A stretch of DNA of 6,829 bases. Origin: Nitrospirota bacterium (lineage in GTDB: Bacteria; Nitrospinota_A; UBA7883). The notes under the pieces are model-generated. The model saw only the letters and a list, made by a program, of their open reading frames with translations. It was not told the origin of the DNA and searched no databases. Below are positions 1 to 4,632 of the stretch, one piece after another. The stretch is from contig DRJW01000121.1 in the NCBI GenBank assembly GCA_011052055.1, positions 1-6,829 on the forward strand, given 5' to 3'. The position numbers and the translations under genes are program-made. Numbering within the stretch: position 1 is the stretch's first letter; each line of letters opens with the position of its first letter.

Positions 1-158
1 GGAGGAGCCGTGGCGGCGGAAGTTTCCGGAGGCGCCGTCGTCGGACTCGTCACAAAGGGTGGCTCCAATGGGGCTTGCGCCGCTGGCTCCGGCGGAAGAT
101 AGGCCAAGGGCGGCGAAGGAAAAACCCCTGTATTAGCGTTTACCGCTTCGATAGCCAT
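1..158 (-). CDS. Ala/Pro/Thr-rich protein of unknown function, N-terminal part only
   Basis: An open frame runs from an ATG at 158 off the left edge, giving 52 codons without a stop. The protein begins MAIEAVNANTGVF and then becomes very rich in proline, alanine and threonine, with PP, PEP and TAPPE-type segments. Such composition suggests a disordered, extended N-terminal region. It shows no signal peptide or membrane segment. The start is well supported: a GAGGGA Shine-Dalgarno (166-171) lies 7 nt upstream, and a near-consensus promoter (189-217) places the transcription start about 24 nt before the ATG. The frame stays open upstream of the ATG, but that part precedes the predicted transcript. 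I do not recognise the family and the C-terminal domain is outside the window, so no function is assigned. Confidence 0.65.
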   Translation of the reverse strand, partial: MAIEAVNANTGVFPSPPLAYLPPEPAAQAPLEPPFVTSPTTAPPETSAATAP

Positions 159-188
159 TTCAGTATCCCTCAGCGCTCTTGCGACTTT

Positions 189-217
189 AGTATAGTCCTC
201 CTGAAAAAAGCTGTCAA
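189..217 (-). promoter_or_regulatory. Near-consensus sigma70-type promoter for the gene starting at 158
   Basis: On the minus strand TTGACA (217-212, 6/6 match) is followed by a 17-bp spacer and TATACT (194-189, 5/6 match). Transcription should begin near 182, leaving a leader of about 24 nt that carries the GAGGGA ribosome-binding site. No second operator-like repeat overlaps the core promoter. As read, it looks strong and constitutive. Confidence 0.8.
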
Positions 218-526
218 ATACACCTCTTTTCCAATATGAAATGAGTCTGAAAATCGTGAGAGTTATGCGCCCCCGGGTGACCCTCACGGCAATCCTGCTC
301 CTCGAAAATTAAGAAGAACTATACGCAGTTACAAATTAAATCTACAGACTTACTTTCTATCGCCCTTGCAGGGCTTTGCGCTGTGGCTATTCGCCAACCT
401 CGAACTTATGTCCGGGACTATTTTCCACAGCATCAATGGGGTTAAAAGTTAAGGAATTATTAATATGGGCCAACAGCTAATAGACATTTTGAATCATTAA
501 AACTATTGAATTTACTGATTCGCTAT

Positions 527-555
527 TTGACTTATCGTATGCCAGCAAATAAAAT
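527..555 (+). promoter_or_regulatory. Sigma70-type promoter for the HNH gene
   Basis: TTGACT (527-532, 5/6 match to TTGACA), a 17-bp spacer and TAAAAT (550-555, 5/6 match to TATAAT) lie just upstream of the HNH gene. The predicted transcription start is near 562, giving a leader of about 20-26 nt. This argues that translation begins at 582 or 588 rather than at any earlier codon. Confidence 0.7.
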
Positions 556-587
556 GCTCGAAACCCACTGGTGGGCGGAATATGCCT

Positions 588-1115
588 ATGGAACATTTGA
601 GAACGCTGGTGTTAAACAGCACGTTCGAGCCGTTGCAGTTCACAAGCTCGAAGCGCGCTTTAATCTTGTCTATGCTCGGCAAGGCGGAGCCGCTGGAGTT
701 TGACGGTTTTTATATCAGGACTCCCACAAAATCTTTCCGGCTTCCTACAGTCATAAAGCTTAACCGCTTCATAAAACGTCCGTTTCGGTCATACGTCTCA
801 TTTTCAAAAAAGAACGTCTTGAGAAGGGATAACCACACCTGCCAGTATTGCGGCCACCGCGGCCCGGAGCTTACCATCGACCATGTAATACCACGCTCGC
901 AAAACGGCGGATCGACATGGGACAATGTGGTGACAGCCTGCAGGAAGTGCAACCTGAAAAAAGGGAACAGGACGAAAGAAGAGTCAGGAATGAAACTTGT
1001 CAGCCGCCCCGGGCGCCCGAAGTTTCTTTTTCATTCGTCCCTGCCAGATCAGACACCGGCAAGCCACCTTAAAAGCTGGGCGAAATATATGCCCAGGGTA
1101 TATATAAAACTGTGA
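588..1115 (+). CDS. HNH endonuclease family protein
   Basis: A compact 175-residue protein of the stand-alone bacterial HNH nuclease family. The N-terminal part (about 1-70) has the family opening LVLNSTFEPLQF, with a KRALILSMLGKAEPLE segment. The nuclease/zinc domain follows at about 79-130: CQYC (C85, C88), IDHVIP with the HNH Asp-His pair (D98, H99), DNVV with Asn113, then CRKCNLKKGNRT (C118, C121). The four cysteines should bind a structural zinc and the DH...N part a catalytic metal. Two ATGs are possible, at 582 and 588. I chose 588 because the weak GGCGGA ribosome-binding site (574-579) is 8 nt from it but only 2 nt from 582. No methylase, restriction, phage or toxin partner is adjacent and the gene has its own promoter, so the substrate is unknown. 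The family assignment is secure; nuclease activity is inferred. Confidence 0.9.
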   Translation: MEHLRTLVLNSTFEPLQFTSSKRALILSMLGKAEPLEFDGFYIRTPTKSFRLPTVIKLNRFIKRPFRSYVSFSKKNVLRRDNHTCQYCGHRGPELTIDHVIPRSQNGGSTWDNVVTACRKCNLKKGNRTKEESGMKLVSRPGRPKFLFHSSLPDQTPASHLKSWAKYMPRVYIKL

Positions 1116-1226
1116 GTGTGGATTTTTTTACCCTCTGCTGAATCCTTTACCAGCCTTCTGAATCTAACCCAACAACTACGCGCCGGGGGTGTCAGGCGCC
1201 GATAAACAACTTTGGGGGGGATCGAA

Positions 1227-1772
1227 ATGCGCTATCTAACACAAATCGCCTGCTTTGTTTGCTTTGCGCTTGTTTTCGCAAACGTGTCTTTTGCGGAAGA
1301 GGAGGCCGGAAAACAGGCCGAAGAGCAGGCGGGAGTTGTCATGCTGTCGGAGGAATGGGGAAAGTCGGCGTGCGAAGTCTGGAACAACGATCCGGTTTTG
1401 TCTGAAGGTTTGTTCGAGAGCGGCTGGGCGGAAAATTTCAGAGAAGGTATGGATTTTAGGATTATCGAAATATACAGGAAAGATTGCCCCGATTCGCCGC
1501 ATGTCCAGCTCAAATTCCAGCCTGAAGATAACAAGACCATGTGTGTGGACTCTGGCCCTGATTTCAACAAAGGATATGATTTTCTTATGTGGGCGAGTAC
1601 CGGAAACTGGGTGAAAATGGGCGAAGGCAAGATAGGCCCGATGGGGGGAATGGCGACGGGACGGCTCAGGTTCAAAGGCTCTATGTGGGAGGCGATGAAA
1701 AACATGGGGCCGTTTAAAAATTTCCTCCTGTTATTTGGCAAGATACCCGCCGACATATCGCAATGCAATTAG
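1227..1772 (+). CDS. Exported protein resembling the SCP-2 sterol/lipid-binding family
   Basis: A 181-residue protein with a clear signal peptide: MRYLTQ, a hydrophobic core at residues 7-20, and a likely signal peptidase I cut after NVSFA (about residue 23) before an acidic EEE. The mature part contains HVQLKFQPEDNK, FLMWASTGNW and GKIGPMGGMATGRLRFKG (about 134-151), then an amphipathic end FKNFLLLFGKIP. The order, with the Trp strand, a small 'GP.GG..TG.L...G' region and a C-terminal hydrophobic helix, is what I associate with SCP-2-like lipid carriers. This is a pattern call, not proof. The mature protein has four cysteines (49, 87, 106, 180), consistent with disulfides outside the cytoplasm. 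The ATG at 1227 follows a GGGGGGG tract (1214-1220) with 6-nt spacing; a TTG at 1212 is in frame but would put that tract inside the gene. It is convergent with the permease genes. Confidence 0.65.
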   Translation: MRYLTQIACFVCFALVFANVSFAEEEAGKQAEEQAGVVMLSEEWGKSACEVWNNDPVLSEGLFESGWAENFREGMDFRIIEIYRKDCPDSPHVQLKFQPEDNKTMCVDSGPDFNKGYDFLMWASTGNWVKMGEGKIGPMGGMATGRLRFKGSMWEAMKNMGPFKNFLLLFGKIPADISQCN

Positions 1773-1782
1773 CGGGATATTT

Positions 1783-1818
1783 AAAAATCAACCGGGGCGC
1801 GGGCGGGGGGCGTCTCTT
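1783..1818. repeat. Degenerate 36-bp copy of the end of the dppC-type gene
   Basis: This stretch matches 1866-1901 at 30 of 36 positions with no gaps, offset by 83 bp. The 1866-1901 copy spans the stop codon and last codons (RDALDPRLS) of the permease gene plus the first 5 bp beyond it. Read on the minus strand, the copy here would encode RDAPRPRPG followed by the same TGA and the same AT-rich tail. It has no upstream coding sequence, so it looks like a partial duplication or recombination scar. All six differences raise or keep the GC content in this copy. Confidence 0.7.
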
Positions 1819-1865
1819 CGGCAGGGCATACCGGCATATCAAAATATAATTAGAGATAGATTCAG

Positions 1866-1901
1866 AAAAATCAACTAAGGCGCGGGTCGAGGGCGTCTCT
1901 T
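1866..1901. repeat. Second copy of the 36-bp repeat, at the dppC-type gene terminus
   Basis: Partner of 1783-1818. It begins 5 bp beyond the stop codon of the permease gene and covers its last ten codons including the stop. AAAAATCAAC at one end and GGCGTCTCTT at the other are identical between copies; the mismatches fall in the middle. Confidence 0.7.
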
Positions 1902-2725
1902 ATCCCTTCGCCAAGGAGGTTGTAGCCCATAACGGTTATTAAGATGGCCATGCCTGGAAACGCCGAGAGCCACCAGGCGAATTCGATATTATCCTTGCCC
2001 AGGGTCAGTATGTTGCCCCAGCTTGGCGTCGGCGGCTGAACCCCTATGCCCAGAAAAGAGAGGGCCGATTCGGTAAGTATGGCGCCCGCCACGCCCAGGG
2101 TGGCCGAGACCAGCACAGGGGCCATGGCGTTTGGCAAGATGTGGCGCAATATGATGACCATATCGGAGACGCCAATGGCTTTTGCCGCCATAACGAAATC
2201 GCGCTCTTTGAGCCCCAGAAACTCCGCCCGCACAAGCCTGGCCACGCTCATCCAGCCGGTAAGGCCGATGACGGTCATGATGTTATAAATGTTAGGCTCT
2301 AAAAAAGCGATTACGGCCAGTATCAAAAAGAAGGTGGGGATCGTAAGCATAAGATCGACGAGACGCATCAAGACATCATCTATCCATCCGCCGAAATAAC
2401 CGGCGGTCGCTCCGATCAAAAGGCCGATAATAGTGGCGATGCCAATCGCGACGAACCCGACGGTGAGCGAGATTCTGGCGCCGTAAACCATTCGCGAAAA
2501 AACATCCCGGCCAAGGTCGTCGGTGCCGCAAAAATGCGCGAGAGACGGCGGGGCCAAAAGGTTTTTCGTGTTGATTTGATCTGGATCGCGGGGCGCTATG
2601 ACCGGCGCGAATATCGCCACGATAAACAGGGTGAACACTATCACCGCGCCTATGATCGCGAGGCGGTCGCGCAAAAACTTCTCAACAAACATTCGCCTGA
2701 AAGTGCGCGGTTTATTATTATCCAT
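1871..2725 (-). CDS. dppC: DppC/OppC-type ABC transporter permease
   Basis: Inner-membrane permease of 284 residues, the usual length for DppC/OppC proteins. The order is typical: a cytoplasmic N-terminus with RDRLAIIGAVIV leading into TM1 (about 22-44), a periplasmic segment ending in the family signature GTDDLGRDVFSRMVYGAR (67-84), several membrane helices (about 88-110, 125-145, 205-228, 250-272), and the cytoplasmic EAA loop FVMAAKAIGVSDMVIILRHI (177-196) that contacts the ATPase. ESALSFLGIGVQPPTPSWG (219-237) is a further family hallmark. It should pair with the DppB-type protein upstream, whose stop it overlaps by 8 bp (ATGGATAA), with AGGA 6 nt before the ATG. The substrate, whether di/oligopeptide, nickel or another small ligand, cannot be told from the permease. 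No ATPase or binding-protein gene follows it, and the next gene converges on it. The symbol denotes the family. Confidence 0.95.
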   Translation of the reverse strand: MDNNKPRTFRRMFVEKFLRDRLAIIGAVIVFTLFIVAIFAPVIAPRDPDQINTKNLLAPPSLAHFCGTDDLGRDVFSRMVYGARISLTVGFVAIGIATIIGLLIGATAGYFGGWIDDVLMRLVDLMLTIPTFFLILAVIAFLEPNIYNIMTVIGLTGWMSVARLVRAEFLGLKERDFVMAAKAIGVSDMVIILRHILPNAMAPVLVSATLGVAGAILTESALSFLGIGVQPPTPSWGNILTLGKDNIEFAWWLSAFPGMAILITVMGYNLLGEGIRDALDPRLS

Positions 2726-3692
2726 AACTTATCCTGGGATCGACAAGGGCGTAGGCGATGTCCGCCAACAGGTTCGCAAAAAGCGTGATGAAGGCGCCTA
2801 TGACCAAAATCCCCATTATCACCGGGTAGTCGCGGGCCATCACCGCATGGTAAAAAAGTTGTCCCATTCCAGGAATAGAGTAGATGGTTTCAAAAATCAC
2901 CGATCCGCCGATAAGGCCGGGGATCGAAAGCGCCATGATCGTTATGATGGGGAGCATGGCGTTTTTGAGCGCGTGTTTGTATATGACAACGGTTTCAGGC
3001 AACCCTTTCGCCCGCGCGGTGACCACGTAATCGTGCCGGATTACCTCCAGCATATTCTGCCGTGTGAACCTCGACAATCCCGCCAGACTGGTCAGTCCTG
3101 CGACCAGAACAGGCATAGCCAGATGCCGCGCGTAATCGACAAACTTGCCCCAGGGGGTCAGCTGATCGTGATTGAACGAGGCGATGCCGGAGATGGGGAG
3201 CCAGTCGAGCCAGACGCCGAAAAATATCATCAGAAGAAGCGCCAGCCAGAACGTGGGCATGGCGAAACCAAAAAATACGAACAACGACGCTATCTTGTCG
3301 AACCACGAATGCTGGTGCGTCGCCGACATGACGCCTATCGGTATGGCGAAAAACAGGACTATGCCAAGCGACAAAACATTAAGAAGAAGCGTTATCGGGA
3401 TGCGCTCGCCGATCTTGTCTATCACGGGCCTGGCGTCCTGGGAGAACGAGTCGCCGAAATCGAGAACGGCGATATTTTTAAGCCACATAAAGTACTGGAC
3501 GATGATCGGCTTGTCGAGATTGTAAAGCTCGCGAAGTTTAATCGCGGCCTCGGCGGAGGCATGAGGGTTGAGGTCTGTTAAAAGCTCCGTCGGATCGCCG
3601 GGGGCGAGGTGGATGATGAAAAAAGAGATTATCGTGATCCCGATCATCATCAGAGGAACCATTATTAAACGGCGGACAACGTATGCGTACAT
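2718..3692 (-). CDS. dppB: DppB/OppB-type ABC transporter permease
   Basis: Inner-membrane permease of 324 residues, close to the usual DppB length. It opens with the classic MYAYVVRRLIMVPLMMIG and TM1 (9-29), followed by the conserved APGDPTELL (30-38). A periplasmic region (about 40-95) precedes five more hydrophobic stretches (about 99-122, 134-161, 189-206, 246-268, 289-316). The EAA loop is DYVVTARAKGLPETVVIYKH (221-240), and SVIFETIYSIPGMGQLF (264-280) is diagnostic of the family. It should form a heterodimer with the DppC-type protein encoded next. The start matches the family N-terminus, but the ATG is preceded by an A-rich run with no visible Shine-Dalgarno, which is unusual for the first gene of an operon. 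No ABC ATPase or substrate-binding protein lies nearby, so these would have to be encoded elsewhere. The symbol denotes the family. Confidence 0.95.
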   Translation of the reverse strand: MYAYVVRRLIMVPLMMIGITIISFFIIHLAPGDPTELLTDLNPHASAEAAIKLRELYNLDKPIIVQYFMWLKNIAVLDFGDSFSQDARPVIDKIGERIPITLLLNVLSLGIVLFFAIPIGVMSATHQHSWFDKIASLFVFFGFAMPTFWLALLLMIFFGVWLDWLPISGIASFNHDQLTPWGKFVDYARHLAMPVLVAGLTSLAGLSRFTRQNMLEVIRHDYVVTARAKGLPETVVIYKHALKNAMLPIITIMALSIPGLIGGSVIFETIYSIPGMGQLFYHAVMARDYPVIMGILVIGAFITLFANLLADIAYALVDPRISYG

Positions 3693-3698
3693 TTTTTT

Positions 3699-3730
3699 TA
3701 TAATCGATTAGAGTTGGTGACTATAATATC
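3699..3730. promoter_or_regulatory. AT-rich divergent promoter region (candidate -10 boxes)
   Basis: Two perfect TATAAT hexamers on the plus strand (3699-3704 and 3722-3727) lie between dppB (minus) and the small gene at 3787 (plus). The second is suitably placed for the plus gene and would give a leader of about 50 nt. On the minus strand TATTAT (3728-3723) could serve dppB. Neither direction has a good -35 element at 16-18 bp, so this is only a candidate. Confidence 0.35.
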
Positions 3731-3786
3731 AAAAATAAACCGGGTCTGGATTGTGTTGTCGTGACGCCCGGCGGAGGCTTTATATT

Positions 3787-4005
3787 TTGAACCTGAAATT
3801 ATTGGCAAAGCTCGCGGGCGCCGCTCGCTGGGCCGTCACACCACAGGGCAAAAAAACGATCAAAACCGCCGCTCAACTGGCCAAAGAAAAAGAAAAAGAG
3901 ATCGAGGCTGTCCGGCGGTTTATAACAAACCACGCCGGAGCCGTCGCGAAAAATATGAAACAAGCCGCAAAAAATTTCCGGGACGAGATGGGAAAGAAAG
4001 ACTAG
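3787..4005 (+). CDS. Small basic Lys/Ala-rich protein of unknown function
   Basis: A 72-residue protein starting at a TTG (3787) with a good GGAGG ribosome-binding site (3773-3777) 9 nt upstream; I see no in-frame ATG near the start. The frame runs back to a TTG at 3751, but that would place the ribosome-binding site inside the gene. The sequence starts MNLKLLAKLAGAARWAV and continues with a charged Lys/Ala/Glu-rich stretch (about 23-45, including AKEKEKEIEAVRRF) and ends in KNFRDEMGKKD. It should be almost entirely helical and strongly basic, with an amphipathic N-terminus that could lie on a membrane or bind nucleic acid. It has no signal peptide cleavage site and no known motif. The family is not recognised. 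The good ribosome-binding site and a possible -10 upstream argue that it is real; the start codon and small size leave doubt. Confidence 0.6.
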   Translation: MNLKLLAKLAGAARWAVTPQGKKTIKTAAQLAKEKEKEIEAVRRFITNHAGAVAKNMKQAAKNFRDEMGKKD

Positions 4006-4014
4006 TCATAATAT

Positions 4015-4070
4015 GTCATGCCGGACTTGATCCGGCATCTCAGAGACCCCGGATCGGTGTCCGGGGTGAC
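4015..4070. repeat. REP-like tandem palindromic element
   Basis: Two perfect hairpins lie back to back directly after the small gene. The first is ATGCCGGA-CTTGA-TCCGGCAT (4018-4038, 8-bp stem, 5-nt loop). The second is ACCCCGGA-TCGGTG-TCCGGGGT (4046-4067, 8-bp stem, 6-nt loop). The whole unit is bounded by GTCA (4015) and TGAC (4070), which are complementary. 'Tcatgccggacttgatccgg'-type sequences are common dispersed intergenic repeats in many proteobacteria, so this is probably one copy of a chromosomal repeat family. Copy number cannot be seen here. Lying between convergent genes, it could also slow or end transcription from either side. Confidence 0.7.
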
Positions 4071-4100
4071 GATGGGATACGGTGGTTGCGTACACACAAA

Positions 4101-4133
4101 GCCACTCCCCTTCTTGCCGAGAAGGGGAGTGGC
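4101..4133. terminator. Long perfect hairpin, possible bidirectional or minus-strand terminator
   Basis: GCCACTCCCCTTCT pairs perfectly with AGAAGGGGAGTGGC around the loop TGCCG, a 14-bp stem with a 5-nt loop. It lies 63 nt beyond the yjbQ-type stop codon and about 95 nt beyond the small plus-strand gene. On the minus strand the stem is followed by only TTTGTGTG, and on the plus strand by no T run, so it is not a textbook intrinsic terminator. Alternatives are a transcript-stabilising 3' hairpin or another palindromic repeat unit. A weaker hairpin, CGGGC-CAC-GCCCG, adjoins it at 4134-4146. Confidence 0.5.
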
Positions 4134-4195
4134 CGGGCCACGCCCGTAACGGCGAAAGAAATTGTATTTGGCGCCGCCGCGATAGCGGTTGAAGA

Positions 4196-4615
4196 CTATT
4201 CCCCGATAATTTTCACCAAAACTCTTTTTTTCCGTCTGCCGTCGAACTCGCCGTAAAAAATTTGCTCCCACGGCCCGAAATCTAGTTTTCCTTCGGTTAT
4301 GGCGACGACCGCCTCCCGGCCCATGACCTGCCGTTTCATATGCGCGTCGGCGTTATCTTCTCCGGTATCGTTATGCCTGTAGCCGGACACAGGCTCGTGG
4401 GGAGCCAGTTTTTCGAGCCACTTTTCGTAATCGCTGTGCAGTCCCCCCTCGTCGTCGTTGATGAACACCGACGCGGTTATGTGCATCGCGTTTACAAGGA
4501 CGAGTCCCTCGGCGACGCCGCTTTCTTGCAGGCATTTATCGACATCGGGCGTTATGTTCAAAAACCCGCGCCGGCTCGGCACGTTGAGCCAGAGTTCTTT
4601 TCTGTAACTTTTCAT
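4196..4615 (-). CDS. yjbQ: YjbQ/UPF0047 family protein (secondary thiamine-phosphate synthase family)
   Basis: A 139-residue cytoplasmic protein with every hallmark of the YjbQ/UPF0047 family: NAMHITASVFIND (42-54), a GYRHNDTGEDNADAHMK block (78-94) with several conserved His and Asp residues, a VMGREAVVAITEGKLDFGPW segment (97-116) and the terminal EFDGRRKKRVLV (123-134). Family members are annotated as secondary thiamine-phosphate synthases because an E. coli relative can replace ThiE weakly, but the true physiological role is unsettled. The ATG at 4615 has an excellent GGGGAGGAG ribosome-binding site just upstream; the in-frame TTG at 4636 would put that site inside the gene and overlap the ubiD-type stop. 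It starts 17 nt after the ubiD-type gene and is probably the last gene of that transcript. Confidence 0.92.
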   Translation of the reverse strand: MKSYRKELWLNVPSRRGFLNITPDVDKCLQESGVAEGLVLVNAMHITASVFINDDEGGLHSDYEKWLEKLAPHEPVSGYRHNDTGEDNADAHMKRQVMGREAVVAITEGKLDFGPWEQIFYGEFDGRRKKRVLVKIIGE

Positions 4616-4632
4616 CGCCTCTCCTCCCCGTG

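Larger units (their letters stand above)
159..587. other. Divergent non-coding region
   Basis: This gap separates the divergent genes starting at 158 (minus) and 588 (plus) and contains a promoter for each (189-217 and 527-555). Between the promoters I see no gene with a credible start and no tRNA-like fold. A plus-strand frame stays open from about 242 to 451 but has no ATG or ribosome-binding site. Three small inverted repeats are visible: CGTGAG/CTCACG (255-260 and 283-288), CCCT-TGC-AGGG (about 363-373), and GCTGTGG/CCACAGC (380-386 and 425-431). Their role is unknown. The part from about 295 to 540 is more AT-rich than the genes. Confidence 0.5.

Noticed and set aside
421..429. Possible replication origin from a DnaA-box-like TTTTCCACA
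   Set aside because: A single relaxed-consensus match is expected by chance in a window this size; there is no cluster of boxes, no AT-rich unwinding tract with repeats, and no dnaA/dnaN neighbour.
242..451. Plus-strand frame open for about 70 codons, ending in a TAA after GVKS
   Set aside because: It has no ATG/GTG start with a ribosome-binding site, no recognisable motif, and lies in an AT-rich region where an open frame of this size is not rare.
506..703. 65-codon plus-strand frame beginning MNLLIRYLTYRM
   Set aside because: It starts upstream of the predicted promoter (527-555), has no ribosome-binding site, and most of its length is a shadow of the HNH gene in another frame.
1138..1164. 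CTGAATC repeated at 1138 and 1158 (20-bp spacing) as an operator
   Set aside because: Only 7 bp are shared, no promoter core can be placed around it with confidence, and chance repeats of this length are common.
1180..1199. GCGCC...GGCGC inverted repeat upstream of the exported protein gene as a terminator of the HNH gene
   Set aside because: The stem is only 5 bp with a 10-nt loop and no T run follows; the earlier T7 run at about 1123-1129 has no proper stem in front of it.
1774..1786. GGGATATTTAAAA shared between 1774-1786 and 6581-6593
   Set aside because: A 13-bp match between two points of a 6.8-kb window is close to chance expectation, and the second copy lies inside gpmI coding sequence.
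2598..3581. Long plus-strand frame (327 codons) opposite dppC/dppB
   Set aside because: It is the antisense shadow of the permease genes: highly charged, rich in Arg/His/Asp, with no domain pattern, while the minus-strand frames carry clear family signatures.
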